From Carex sylvatica (taxonomy: Eukaryota > Streptophyta > Magnoliopsida > Poales > Cyperaceae): a stretch of 64,000 nucleotides of DNA. Shown in pieces: positions 24,219 through 36,600 of the stretch. The first letter of the stretch is position 1, and every line of letters starts with the position of its first letter. A model generated the notes under the pieces. The model was not told where the DNA came from. It saw nothing but the letters and a program-made list of their open reading frames with translations, and searched no databases. The DNA lies in NCBI GenBank assembly GCA_964058845.1, contig CAXKVR010000034.1:124001-188000 (forward strand). The letters are read 5' to 3'. Both the position numbers and the translations under genes were made by a program.

Positions 24219-26140
24219 GTTGAGTATTTTGTGTATAGGTTTTATGCTTGTTTTTATACTCGTTTAACTTTTAAATTTATAAACCTTAATACTCAAAGAA
24301 TGGTTAATTGCAAGTGCACAACTTATCATTGTAGTACTTGAGGTATCGATCCACAGAAAATATGGACAATTACTAGGTTTCTACTTTATCAACTAATTTC
24401 AGAAAAATAAAAAGAAGTAAAGTGCAATTAAAGTAGAATTGAGGGGTTTTATTTAAGTAATCCTAAGTTGGATTCAATACCCGAGAAGAAGGAATTGTAA
24501 ACAATAGATGTAAATAGAATAAAAAAAGTAAAGATTTGTTTGCTTTCAAGTTAAGGAGATATAGGGATATTCGGTCTACAATTCCTTGCTAATTCTATCT
24601 ATTCGGTACTTGTTTAAATTCATGTATGATTTGATAAGGTTTCTAACCTAATATGTCATTAAGGGTCACTTTCGTGAATTAATAACGTGCCTAAGCAATT
24701 CGAACTTCACAGTTACATCCTTCATCATAGCTACCTATACCATAAACTCTTGTTAGTCTCTCATTTTCTTGAATATTAGTACTTCACAGTTATGTCCTTC
24801 ATACCAATATCCGATTCAATTTGAGATGTCCCGATTTAAGGTATGACTTCATAGTTACGTCTTTCACCAAAGCCCTAACCTTAATTTCTGTAGTTTCGAT
24901 TTGGTTTCACAGTTGGTTAGATCTTAATCAAAACCTAAGATATTTGTGTTCATAATTGGTACTCTTATCTCGTCCTAACTACTTTGGTTCTTTCGAATCC
25001 AAAGCGGAACTACATCGATTTTAAGTACTAATTATGTATTTAACACAAATGATAAATCTCAGAAATTAGCATCAAATCTCATAAAACAATCACAATAAAA
25101 ATAAATAACCGAATAAGATAAAATTAAACAAGTTCATGCATTGACCTAAACTCCTAGAAAGAGATCTACTCTCTTTTGGAGAGATCTATTACAAAAGTTG
25201 GCAAAAATAAGAAGAAATGAAATAAAGAAATAGTTACACCCTTTATTGAATCAAGAACCTCAATCTTGCCAAAATCTTGCTTGGACTTCTTGTCCTTCCT
25301 CGAAAAGATTCCAGAACTTCTAGAATGACTGCAGATTTATCACTATATTTTATAGAAATGGACATGCACCAAGTGATGAGAGAGAGAGAGAGAGAGAGTT
25401 GTTGTTGATCTTTCCGAAGAGATGCCTTAAATGAGAAAGAACTCCATTTTTTATAGCAAAGAACTATGCCCAATTAAGAGGCATAGTTGTCAGGTGAGTG
25501 GGGTTAGTGGGTGCTATTTTTGGATTGTTTTTCAGGCTGACTTGTCCAAGTTTAGCTGTAAAAAAACGTTCCTGGTGCGCTAAAAATAGAAAACGTGTTG
25601 AAAAAAATATTTTTTGGCTGTCTGTGGGTCCAGTGCATCCGCACTGACTTCAACTTTCCTTTTTTAGATTCTCAGATTGTAGATCTTCTCGCTATCTTTC
25701 TGAAAAGTGGTCATATGCCCAAAACGGAGTTACGAGTCAAAAGTTGTGGCCGTTTTAAGTTTAGACTTCATTTTTGGCTGACTGCTACAGTGCGTTCGCA
25801 CTGAGCTCGGTTTTTCCTGTGTGACCAGAGTGCGTTCACATCGAAATCCGTGTGTCTGCACGAATTTTGATATATAGCTTATTATATCTTTTTAAAATTG
25901 GCGCGCATCCAGAAATTCATCTAAATACTTAGTACGGCCATATCGTAATCCATGCGTCTGTACCGGACATTTTTCTTCGTTTTTTCTTCATTTTTCTTCA
26001 TTTCCTGCAAATTAAAACCAAACAAACGTAGTAACTTGATTCTAAGTGTATTCTATTCTTTTATATTCAAAATACAAGATATTTGATATTATTTTATGAT
26101 GAAAACTATATCGAATATGTATATAATTTATGCTTATTAA
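24219..26140. repeat. LTR-like direct repeat, copy 2
   Basis: Collinear with copy 1 but clearly diverged and about 230 bp shorter. It keeps the AGTGCGTTCGCACT-type palindromes at 25790-25970 in smaller number. The divergence means the pair is old, or that the two were never LTRs of a single insertion. Confidence 0.55.
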
Positions 26141-26520
26141 TGTACTAAGTTGTTATTTGCTTTGAGTTGACCTATTATTTATGTGTTAGATTATTTGTAT
26201 TTAGATAAACTATTACTAGGCTATTTTCAATTGTATGTGTATAGGTAAACACATACTAATGTATAACAATACCTAAGAACTTGACTGGTTAAACTCAGAA
26301 GACCGCCCCTGCACTGGGCGGTCTGGTGGATTTTTTTTTTTTTTTTAGATTTTAATATTTTTGATTCAAATTTTCTTGTTTAGAGTGTATGTCAAAAAAT
26401 AAGACATTTAATATATTTATGAAGTTATCGTAACTCTTTATAATTTTGATTTGATTTGATTCAAAAGATACATATTCATATATATACATGTATTATTATA
26501 TTATATACACATATATAGAC

Positions 26521-26567
<47 letters not shown>

Positions 26568-26570
<3 letters not shown>

Positions 26571-26912
26571 GAGGGATCAGATGACATCCTTTCTTGGTGA
26601 CATCGGATGACACCGTCAATTTTTAAAGTTTTCAAAGTCCAAACGTTTGATCCAAACCGTTCAACTTGATGGATATGTTAAAATGTGCTTGCAGATCAAA
26701 TTTTATATATTTCAGAATTTGTTTACTATTTATTAAGTATTTAACAAAATCGCTATATTAAGACTGTTGAATTTTGTACCCATCTGAATAAATAAAATTC
26801 TGAAAAATATAAAATTTGATCTGCAAGCACATTTTAACATATCCATCAAGTTGAACGGTTTGGATCGACCGTTTGGACTTTAAAAATAGACGGTGTCATC
26901 CGATCCCTCCTC
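26568..26912. mobile_element. Fold-back MITE, type A (M1)
   Basis: Terminal inverted repeat GAGGAGGGATC...GATCCCTCCTC, inner words GATGACACCGTC in both arms. It belongs to a wider group sharing an inner arm: AAAGTCCAAA, then GATC(C/G)AAACCGTT, then a ~45-bp block with TAAAATGTGCTTG-AGA(C/T)CAAATTTTATAT and TACTATTTATTAAG. The same words are inverted on the other side, so most of the 345 bp folds into a hairpin. Flanks are (GA)n and (TA)n, which hides any target duplication. Confidence 0.8.
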
Positions 26913-26969
26913 ATATATATATATATACATATACATATATTATATTATGTTATATTATATTATATTATA

Positions 26970-27680
26970 GGGGCAATTTCATGTATATCCCTCAAAAGTT
27001 TCAATATTACATATTTATCCCTCCAAAATCAATAATTACATATTTATCCTTAAAAATCATACAATTACATATTTATCCTTAAAAATCATACAAACTCACA
27101 TATTTGTCCAATCTAACTCTATAACATATCAAATTTCTCCAAAAAAAATTAAATAATATTTTTTTAAACGTAAAAAATTATTGTACATTATTAATTAAAA
27201 AAAATATAATTACTATTATGCTCTTCATTTTTGTCTCTTTAGTCCGTCTATGTTATCTTCTATCTAAGGTGCCAAACATTCCGCCTCTTTCTCCAAATGA
27301 AAATAGAAAATTAAAGCAACGAGGGGCAGCATAAATCTGTGAGAGGGGAGGCGACTAGAGAGGTGGAGAGAAATCTGTGATTCGGCGCGTTTGGAGAGAG
27401 ATGGGGGAGATTTGGCGCCTTACAGAGAAGAGAACTCAAGTGGACTAAAGACGCCGAAGGGCATAATGGTCAACATATTATTAATTAATATTGTAAAATA
27501 AATTTTAAAGTTAAAAAAAATATTATTTAATTATTTTTGGAGATATTTGATATGTTATAGAGTTAGATTGGACAAATATGTGAGTTTGTACAATTTTCAA
27601 GGATAAATATGTAATTACTAATTTTGGAGGGATAAATACATAATATTGAAACTTTTGAGGGATATATATGAAATTTCCCC
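26970..27680. mobile_element. Long-TIR MITE with 9-bp duplication (M2)
   Basis: Ends GGGGCAATTTCATGTATATC and its near-perfect inverse, with TIR similarity over 50 bp or more (CCCTCAAAAGTTTCAATATTA). TATATTATA flanks it on both sides (26961-26969 and 27681-27689). Nine bases and long TIRs fit a Mutator-like MITE, although the duplication is in TA-rich DNA and could be chance. A truncated relative lies next to SEC5 at 20717-21250. Confidence 0.7.
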
Positions 27681-27704
27681 TATATTATATATACATATAT
27701 ATAT

Positions 27705-28109
27705 GGAACATGATAGCATGTTATGCGTAGCATAGAGGGCCTCCGTGCAACGGCTCAATATTCAACTTTTCAAAATTCTAACGGTCAATCCGAACCGTTC
27801 ATCTTGTTCTCCATATTAATATGTGTTTGGAGACCAAATTTTATATTTTTTGGAATTTTTTTACTATTTTTTAGATTTATTGAAAATTGATGTTTTTTTA
27901 TGGTCCAGATTTGCTGAAAACAACAATTTTCAATAAATCTAAAAAAATAGTAAAAAAATTTCAAAAAATGTAAAATTTAGTCTCCAAACACATATTAATA
28001 TGGAGAACAAGATGAACTGTTCGGATCGACCGTTAGGATTTTAAAAAATTAAATATTGAGCCGTTGCACGGAGGTCCTCTATGCTACGCATAGCATGCTA
28101 GTATATTCC
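27705..28109. mobile_element. Fold-back MITE, type B (M3)
   Basis: Ends GGAACATGATAGCATGTTAT...ATAGCATGCTAGTATATTCC with inner TAGAGGGCCTCCGTGCAACGG. It carries the shared inner arm (ACGGTC...CCGTTC, TTGGAGACCAAATTTTATAT). The core is a palindrome around GGTCCAGATTTGCTGAAAAC. The same subfamily recurs at 29011 and 30350 in the same orientation. Confidence 0.8.
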
Positions 28110-28118
28110 TATATATAT

Positions 28119-28542
28119 AGGTTGGCTACTATGCTTATATAAGCATATCCCCACATATGCGTATAACTCATTTTTGTGTTTCCAATGTCCAAATGGTCAA
28201 TCTGAACTGTTAGATGTGATCTCTATATTGAAATGTGCTTGGAGACCAAATTTTATATTTTTCTGAATTTTTCTACTATTTATTAAGCCACTTTGAAAAT
28301 CGCTGATCTAACGGTGGCTTAACAAAACAGTAAAATCAGAAGCCACCGTTGGATCAGCGATTTTCAAAGTGGCTTAATAAATAGTAAACAAAATTCAGAA
28401 AAATGTAAAATTTGGTCTTCAAGCACATTTCAATATAGGGATCACATCTAACAGTTCAGATCGACCATTTGGACATTGGAAATACAAAAATGAGTTATAA
28501 GCATATGTGGGGATATGCTTATATAAGCATAGTAGCCAACCT
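28119..28542. mobile_element. Fold-back MITE, type C (M4)
   Basis: Ends AGGTTGGCTACTATGCTTAT...ATAAGCATAGTAGCCAACCT. It has the shared inner arm, with a core palindrome AGCCACTTTGAAAATCGCTG / inverse that it has in common with type E (29861). Flanked by TATATAT on both sides. Confidence 0.8.
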
Positions 28543-28559
28543 ATATATATTATACATAT

Positions 28560-29010
28560 ATTATACATATATTATATTATATATATGTCCGGGAGTTTTT
28601 TCCTAGACGATATTCGAATCCGTCTTGTTCTCCCCTTTTCGAAAAATGGTCATACGCCCAAATCCGACTTTCCTAGCCAAAGTTATGGATATTAAAGTTT
28701 TTTTGAAAGCTAAACTTTGGAAATTCATAACTAGATATAGAAAAATTCAAATAAATTAAAATTTATATCAATTATGTGTATTTTTGAATGCTCTATATGA
28801 TGGTGCAATCATTTTTGTAGTTTGGTCCCTGTATCAATCAATACTTGCTGATTTACCAGCAGAGGTCAAATTTAATATAGATATACATATATTCAGTGTT
28901 TTAAAATGCGACCGCATTGGTGGCCGCATGGGCTGCATTTGCATCGTATTTGTGCCGCCGTATTTATAGCGACATGGACTATGTATATATATGTATATAT
29001 GTATAATATA
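28560..29010. other. TA-rich spacer between MITEs
   Basis: No gene. Near 28890-28960 a GCGACCGCATTGG/TGGCCGCATGG segment resembles wording at 6710-7400. The rest is TA microsatellite and AT-rich DNA. Confidence 0.5.
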
Positions 29011-29418
29011 GGAACATGCTAGCATGCTATGCGTAACATAGAGGGCCTCCGTGCAACGGCTCAATATTTGACTTTTGAAAATTCTAACGGTCGATCCGAA
29101 CTGTTCATCTTGTTCTCCATATTAATATGTGTTTGGAGACCAAATTTTATATTTTTTTTAAATTTGTTTACTATTTTTTTAGATTTATTGAAAAATCGCT
29201 GTTTTTTTATGGTCCAGATTTGCTGAAAACAGTGATATTCAATAAATCTAAAAAAATAGTAAAAAAATTCCAAAAAATATAAAATTTGGTTTCCAAACAC
29301 ATATTAATATGTAGAACAAGATGAACAGTTCGGATCGACCGTTAGGATTTTGAAAAGTTGAATATTGAGCCGTTGCACGGAGGCCCTCTATGCTACGCAT
29401 AGCATGCTAGCATCTTCC
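29011..29418. mobile_element. Fold-back MITE, type B (M5)
   Basis: Second type-B copy: GGAACATGCTAGCATGCTAT at the left, AGCATGCTAGCATCTTCC at the right. Its arms are closer to each other than those of M3 or M8. Confidence 0.8.
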
Positions 29419-29440
29419 GTATAATATATGTATATATAAT

Positions 29441-29817
29441 GAGGAGGGATCAAGTTACAATAATTTTTGAGTTACAACAAGTTACAACAACCATTTTCTA
29501 TATTTTCAAAGTCCAAATCGTCGATCCAAACCGTTAGATGTGATCTACAATAAAATGTGCTTGGAGACCAAATTTTACATTTTTAAAATTTTTTTTACTA
29601 TTTATTAAGATGGGTACAAAAACTAGTCAAATTCAGACCATTGAATTTGTACCCATCTTAATAAATAGTAAAAAAAATTCAAAAAATGTAAAATATGATT
29701 TCCAAGCACATTTTATTGTAGAGATCACATCTAACGGTTTGGATCGAAGATTTAAACTTTAAAAATGTAAGAAATAGTTGTTGTAACTCAAAAATTGTTG
29801 TAACTTGATCCCTCCTC
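29441..29817. mobile_element. Fold-back MITE, type D (M6)
   Basis: Ends GAGGAGGGATCAAGTTACAA...TTGTAACTTGATCCCTCCTC. The outermost 11 bases equal those of type A, but the next segment (AAGTTACAACAA) is unrelated to it. The core is ATGGGTACAAAA...TTTGTACCCAT around a short non-palindromic centre. Confidence 0.8.
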
Positions 29818-29860
29818 ATATATAATATAATATATGTATATGTATATGTATATATAATAT

Positions 29861-30276
29861 GAGATGGGCTATGGTACATTGCAATGCATAGGTATTTTTG
29901 TGCATTGGACCATAAATCACCGGATTCAAAGTCCAAATGACCGATCTAAACCGTTCATCTTGTTCTCCATATTAATATGTACTTGGAGACCAAATTTTAT
30001 ATTTTTTGGAATTTTTTATTTATTTATTAAGCCACTTTGAAAATTGCTGATCCAATGGTGCCTTTTGATTTTATTGTTGCCGTTGGATCAGCGCTTTTCA
30101 AAGTGGCTTAATAAATAGTAAAAATATTCCAAAAAATATAAAATTTGGTCTCCAAGCACATATTAATATGGAGAACAAGATGAATGGTTTGGATCGATCA
30201 TTTGGACTTTGAATCAGTGACTTATGGTCCAATGCACAAAAATACCTATGCATTGCAATGTACCATAGCCCATCTC
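29861..30276. mobile_element. Fold-back MITE, type E (M7)
   Basis: Ends GAGATGGGCTATGGTACATT...AATGTACCATAGCCCATCTC, with the inner palindromic words GCAATGCATAGGTATTTTTG. It shares its core (AAGCCACTTTGAAAAT) with type C and its arm with the rest of the group. Confidence 0.8.
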
Positions 30277-30349
30277 TATATAATATAATATAATATACGT
30301 ATATATGTATATATAATATAATACATGTATATATATGTATATATATATG

Positions 30350-30754
30350 GGAATATGCTAGCATGATATGCGTAACATAGAAGGCCTCCGTGCAATGGCT
30401 CAATATTCGACTTTTCAAAATCCTAACGGTCGATTCAAATCATTCATCTTGTTCTATATATTAATATGTGTCTGGAGACTAAATTTTATATTTTTTTGAA
30501 TTTTTTTACTATTTTTTTAGATTTATTGAAAATCACTATTTTCAGCAAATCTGGACCATAAAAAAAACAACGGTTTTCAATAAATCTAAAAAAATAGTAA
30601 AAAGATTCCAAAAAATATAAAATTTGGTCTCCAAACACATATTAATATAGAGAACAAGATGAACGATTCGGATTGACCGTTAGAATTTTGAAAAATGAAT
30701 ATTGAGCTGTTGCACGGATGCCCTCTATGCTATGCATAGCATGCTAGCAAGTTC
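30350..30754. mobile_element. Fold-back MITE, type B (M8)
   Basis: Third and most diverged type-B copy, starting GGAATATGCTAGCATGATAT and ending AGCATGCTAGCAAGTTC. Confidence 0.75.
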
Positions 30755-31339
30755 ATATATATGTGTATATAATATAATAATACATGTATATATATGAATA
30801 TGTATCTTTTGAATCAAAATAAATCAAAGTTATAAAGAGTTACGACAACTTCATAAATATATTAAATGTCTTATTTTTTTGGCATACACTATAAACAAGA
30901 AAATTTAAATAAAAAATATTAAGATCTAAAAAAAAAAAAAAATTCAACCAGACCGTCCGACACAGGGGCGTATGAGTTTTTTGGACCACCCCTAAGCCTG
31001 ACAGTTAGAGTATTTTTAAATAAATACCACATACCAGGACATTTTTAAAATTAATTTTTTTTTTAAGAGTATTAATAAAAAATGGCCGGCAGAAACAAGA
31101 ACAATTCCAAAACCGGGCCTTTCAGCCCAGCATTATCCATTAAAAGTACAAATATGAAATAACAGCCACAAGTTGGCACTTGCTGCATGGGTTAACGGCC
31201 ACAAACTTCAGAGAGGCATCAACTATGAAACAAAACAATTCCCATCTAACATACACAGCAAGAAAGTGTTAATTTGTGATGGGCTAATGCCCATCAATGG
31301 CCATCACTTTCTTTAACTTTCTTCTTCATCAAATTCACC

Positions 31340-33634
31340 ATGGCAGCTTCTCTCCTGCCAAACCCATCATTTGCAACTCACCGCTGTTTAAGCTTCAAAA
31401 GAAGTGAACCAACTTTTATTCGTATCAGACCTACACATGCAATCAGTGTCAGAGCATCATCAGCAAATGCCAATATCACTGGAGGGTACAAGAATGCAAA
31501 TGATGTGAAGATAGCTCTGTACCAAGCATTAGAAGGTTTTATTTTATAATTGAAGAAGTTGATTATTATTATTAATTTTAGATTATTATTAATCATATTT
31601 TGTTGCCTTCTGAAGGTGTTGATAGGGGCATTTTTGGGATTAAATCTGCAAAGAAATCAGAGATAGAAGGCCTAGTGGAGATGCTGGAGTCTCAAAATCC
31701 GACACCCGAGCCGACCACTCAGCTCCAAGATAAGGTGCAATCAGACAACTTTGCACTTTGATTTGGAATCTATGGTTTGGGTTCGACGCCCATGGATAGT
31801 CTATGTTAAAAACACCCTTATAAGACACTAATAGCTTGGATCCAGTCCGTTCGGTTTAGTTCAAATAGTCGGGATTTGAATAGAAGGGCTCTATTTATGA
31901 AATGTAATTGTAATTGACAAGATTTAGATAGAGTTGAAATTGGAAAATAATTATTATTATCAAAAAAAAAAAAATTATACAAAGACAATGCTCTGAGTTT
32001 ATATATATGAATTACAGCATATTCTTATAGAAAAATATCTACTACAATAATACAATTTCTATATTCTGTGTAACACCAAATACATAATTTCCACAATAGA
32101 CGTGTCAGAGAGAGAAAGTAGAGATGTGCTAGCTAGAGAAAGATATCCTTGAGAGAAATATTTCAAACTGAGAAGCATATCCAAATCTTGAATGAAAGGT
32201 TGATGGAGGCTGGAAACTGGTGTATAGCACGATTACAATACTTGGATCGAAGCGCACCAAACTAGGTTTAAGAGGCTTTATCGATCTAGGAGATTTCTTC
32301 CAAATAATCAATGTTTCAGAGGTTAGTTATAGAAATACTGTAATTAAGTACTAATTACAGGGCTAAATGTACTAATTTGACTTGAATGTACTGGTATAGC
32401 ACCCAATGCATGACTGGTACCGAATTCAAAGGCAGCACGCAGTATAGCAGATTTTGCTTATAAAATGAAAGTACTTAAATTTAATACTTCTGTATCTTCT
32501 GAAATGAATGGAGATTTAGAACCATATTTGTAAACGTGAAGGAAAAGGCGGTGAATGTGATCAAATTCAATGCAAGCGGGTTTAGCATGTTGAGTGGCCA
32601 GCTGAAAATCGTTGCATCATACAAGATTTCTTCCAAATCTGTGAGATTTCTACAACTAGATATTGCAAAACGTTTTTGACACAGTACATAAATATTCTCT
32701 TTTGTGTAATACATACTTTTTTTTCATAAAATATAGAGAGTAGATATCACATTGGAGAGCTCAAGCATTACTCCTGACCAGGTCATCACATTTTATTTTG
32801 TTTTATTGATATATCAGTTTGTTCATTTGCTTTTGAAGATAGTACTAATTTCGGCAGAAATTTTATTTTTTTAAAAATAGCAGTTGATGGGTTTATTTGA
32901 GAAAAATTATGGCCTTCTCCTCAAAATTTTCAACCCGGAAGGTTGGCTAGAGATAACGTATCCTTTGAAATAGTATTATTATACAAGTGAGGTTATGGTA
33001 CTATGCATAGCACATATTAGTCTGTACTATGTTTTAATTTTTTTGTTTTCTAAATCCAAATAGTCAAAAGTAGTGATTTTTGAGCTGTCTAAAAAAGTCA
33101 CTTGAATTATCCGACTAATTTTACATTTTTAGAAAAAATTTAGATAGATAGAAAATCACTTGATCTACGTACAGATCACTCTAAATCATTCAAAAGTAGT
33201 GATTTTCTAACTGTCTAAAAAAATTCTAAAAATATAAAATTTAGTTTGCAAGTATTTTTTTGTTTTCATATGAAAATTATATTTAATGATTCATGTCAAC
33301 TATGTTGATTTTAAAAACGAAAATATTGACCCGTACTACAGCCAATTGACGCTATGCATTTTACCATATCCTCCTCTTACTGTGCACATATAATACATTC
33401 CAATGCAAATGAATTATGAGTGCATTTGAAGAATTGAGTTTTCATATAATAGTTGGCTCTTTCCAGATGGCTTACGGCTTAACTGAGGATTGCAATTTAA
33501 ATAATTATATCCACCGAAATTAAAGCTGTTTTCCCTAAATTGGGTGTAGATATGTTGACGAGTCTCTTAGAATTGGAAGAGATGATAAGGGGAATATCTT
33601 TGTGCTGGAAAGATCAGATCAAACCGAGTTTTAA
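31340..33634 (+). CDS. Plastid-lipid-associated protein / fibrillin (PAP family)
   Basis: Fibrillins are lipocalin-like plastid proteins of thylakoids, stroma and plastoglobules. Rebuilt exons: 31340-31535, 31616-31734, 32199-32321, 32542-32640, 32737-32781, 32884-32957, 33550-33634, giving 246 aa in consistent phase. The first ~50 residues ([20 protein letters not shown], rich in S, R, A and few acids) look like a chloroplast transit peptide. The PAP domain follows: [47 protein letters not shown], then [11 protein letters not shown] and the C-terminal [14 protein letters not shown]. The dispersed W/F/G pattern is that of FBN5/PAP7-type proteins, which in Arabidopsis bind solanesyl-diphosphate synthases for plastoquinone. 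Assignment to that subgroup is from memory. Exon 4 could start at a different AG, but only the one used keeps frame and length. A MITE lies in the last intron. Confidence 0.92.
32987..33378. mobile_element. Fold-back MITE, type F, in the last fibrillin intron (M9)
   Basis: Ends GTGAGGTTATGGTACTATGC...GCATTTTACCATATCCTCC. The outer sequence matches the MITE inside NRPC2 at 52941. The arms keep the shared TTTTACATTTTTAGAAAA / AATATAAAATTTAG theme. It fills most of the 592-bp intron between fibrillin exons 6 and 7. Confidence 0.7.
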
Positions 33635-36600
33635 TCTGAGCCAGTTTCATTTTTTTTTAATTAAATTAGAAACTTTGAGATACTTATTGTATAGTTGATG
33701 ATGTTAATTAAATTAATATGCATGCGCTCATCTAATTATTCTGTTTGAAACTTTGAATCAAGAGGATCGGAAACAATAAAAATACAAAAAAAATAAAAAA
33801 AAATGATTTGCCTATGCCTCTTTGCATACATAAGTGAGCACCTTTTTGTGTTCGGATCCATTCACAATAAATTGACTTGACAAAATAATTATTTATAAAT
33901 TTGGATGCGATATATATTATTTGTAGAGTATATCGAAAGAGATATGCTGACAACCATATTTATTCGACAACCGCAATAACAAATAAAAGGGTTATCAAAA
34001 TTAAAAAATGTAAAAGTATTGATACTTTCTCTATGGTTTAAATAGGTAAAATTTGGTGTAGAATGAAAATTGTTAGATCACCGATCAAATTATGATAAAA
34101 ATTAAGTTGGTAATTTTCATATTGTTTGACACGCTACCAATCGATTTCAAATTACATCAAAATTTGATACACTACCGCCGATTAAATTATTAATTGTCAA
34201 ATAAGTTTGCTACCGTTATAACATATCTAATGAATATTATTTACATGAAATACTGCAATAATGTGATGCTAGTTTTACCCTTCATTAATTGATAAATTTT
34301 GCAACATCTTATTCAACAAGACGCCTACATATTATTTTTTTTTCTCTTTCGAAAATTATTTGGCTTGAATTTGATAACACATTTTGTAACATAATGCTCA
34401 CACGATTTTATAGCAAAGAAAACACATTTTCTGAATTGAACTGATTCAGAGCACAATCAATTAAAATTTTGTTTGAAAAATGTGCACAGAAAGTTACCAA
34501 ATATTGCAAGTCTAATGCAAGTCAAAGAAAATGTTTTATATTCCAAAAAAATACTTATAACAATTGGATAAAAGGTAATACATTTAAATGAAGAACCCTA
34601 GCTTGGCTGTAGGTTGCCAATTTGGAAGCAAAGGAATAATTCTTACTAATAATGTTATTTAGCTCTAATTAAAGAGGAGTAAGGAACTATAATAAATGTA
34701 ATGTTGGTAATTAAATCTTAAACTGGCAACAACATGATTCCTTGTTTAATTAAGGATGGCATGCTAATGCTAACTATTCTTCCAATAGATGTCATAGTCA
34801 CACATGACATGCTAATTATTCTTCCAATAGATTCTCTAAAATAATATTTTAATTTGGTTTTAAGAAAGTGGAAACCCACCTCCCACCACACAGTATCGTA
34901 TTTCTCTAAGATATTCACCTGGGTCCTCTGTGGCAGTCACTAATTATTCTGTGTGTGTGTAAATACTGGCGGATAGGTCCAATATTGCTTTCTCTGGTAA
35001 GAATATTAACAGAGTAGTTTTTGCTTCAAGTGAAGCATACGGACTATATGGTCAGAACAGAGCAGCGTGTGGTTCTTGCGCTGCATGAAGCGAAAAGTAC
35101 TCTGTTAAAGTATTTACGAGTTTTCTCAGGTGATTGTTTTTTATTGGGACCACCTGTCAGAGAAACGTTTGTGTGCGCACTACGCCGTTAGGTGATGCTA
35201 CGCAAGATCTCCGTGCCTCACGTGGCAGCCACTGCATCTCATCTCATAAAAGATTCATTCGTACATGTCTTGTTTAATCAACGACTCCTTATTGGACAAT
35301 CCAAACCCGGAATTGGTAAACCCGTTTATATTGCCAAAGGACTAGTTCCAGATAATTACTGGCGCTGTGGCGCATCTAGAAAGTACGATGAAAGATCGAA
35401 TAAAATCCTTAAAAAGATATATTGCAATTAATATCACAGCACAGAGACAAAAAAAAATGCTTAACAGAATAAGAAACTCAAATTATAATATCGAGCTTTT
35501 TTTTATTTTTCATAATTGCGGGGAATTGAGCCTTTAAAATTAAATTAAAAGAACACTGTAATTGGAAACTGAATTTTTTGGTTCTAGAAGCAGATTTTAA
35601 TAAGAAATAAACGGGTCGGGTTGAGCTACATGATATATCCGCCGAAACTAGACCCATTTGGAAGTGTGAAATGTCTTTTTTCCTTTTCCCAAATATTGAC
35701 TTTGAAAATTGAAATGTGATGTTGGCTGGTTGCCTGGTTAGGAAGTTCAGGCGTTGAATAATAAACTAGCAATCCAATTAGAAGGTTCTAATTAATAGAT
35801 GATAATGTTGTACAATTTGAGTAGTGTTATAATAAAAAAATTTCTCGTTTGTTATTAAGTGCATTGAACCTAGATATATCCAATACAATTATATGTGGTT
35901 TTAGCATGGTTTTCTGTCTTGTTAAATCATTTCAAATGATTCTAATTATTTTAAAATAACTAAACCAAGTACATTAATTATTTTTAATCAAGAGTTTTCA
36001 CCCAGTAGGACAAATTAATATTCTTATTTTTAAGTACATTAATAAGAAATTGAGTAATGATAATTTCACAATTTTGACAATTAAATATGTGTATATATTA
36101 TATTATATTATATTGAGAAGTAATCACTCGACGGACAATTATGTATTCTGACGTACATTCATTTAATCTTGTATTACTTATTCAAGATAAAGAAATACCT
36201 ATTAATTAATGTAAGTTTTTTAAAATAAGATAATTTTTATAAAGACATATTATATTGAGCACAACTTGAATATAAACAAATATCTCATTTGAAACGTCAA
36301 AGATTGTACAATGGAAATACTATATCATGTCGTGCGAAAATTCTTGCAGAAAAATGTAAAACAAGTTATGAAATATTTGGACACAAATAAATATCTAATC
36401 TGAAATGTTAAAGATTGTACAATATTGCAAGAGTGTTTTTTTTTTTATTATTCTTATTGTATTTTAGATGCATCAAATACATTCATTTTTAAAGAATGAA
36501 AGAATTATGAAAATACACGAGTCCTTCAACATGATAAATAAAAAGAGAAAATAAAAAATTAAGTATGAGAATATTAATAACATGGCTAAAAAACTTGAAA

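Larger units (their letters stand above)
26303..30970. repeat. Large imperfect palindrome enclosing nested MITEs
   Basis: The arm at 26303-26515 is matched on the other strand by 30785-30970. In both, reading inward, come CGCCCCTG, CGGTCTGGT, a long T-run, TTTCTTGTTTA, AATAAGACATTTAATATATT, CGTAACTCTTTATAA, TTGATTCAAAAGATACATAT and then TATATATACATGTATTATTA. The loop between them is TA-rich microsatellite plus eight MITEs. The original structure, without the insertions, would have been a foldback with a TA-rich centre. Confidence 0.8.

Noticed and set aside
35192..35431. 79-residue open frame with a plausible amino-acid composition
   Set aside because: No recognisable motif, splice signal or neighbour; AT-rich intergenic context. 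A chance frame is the simpler reading.
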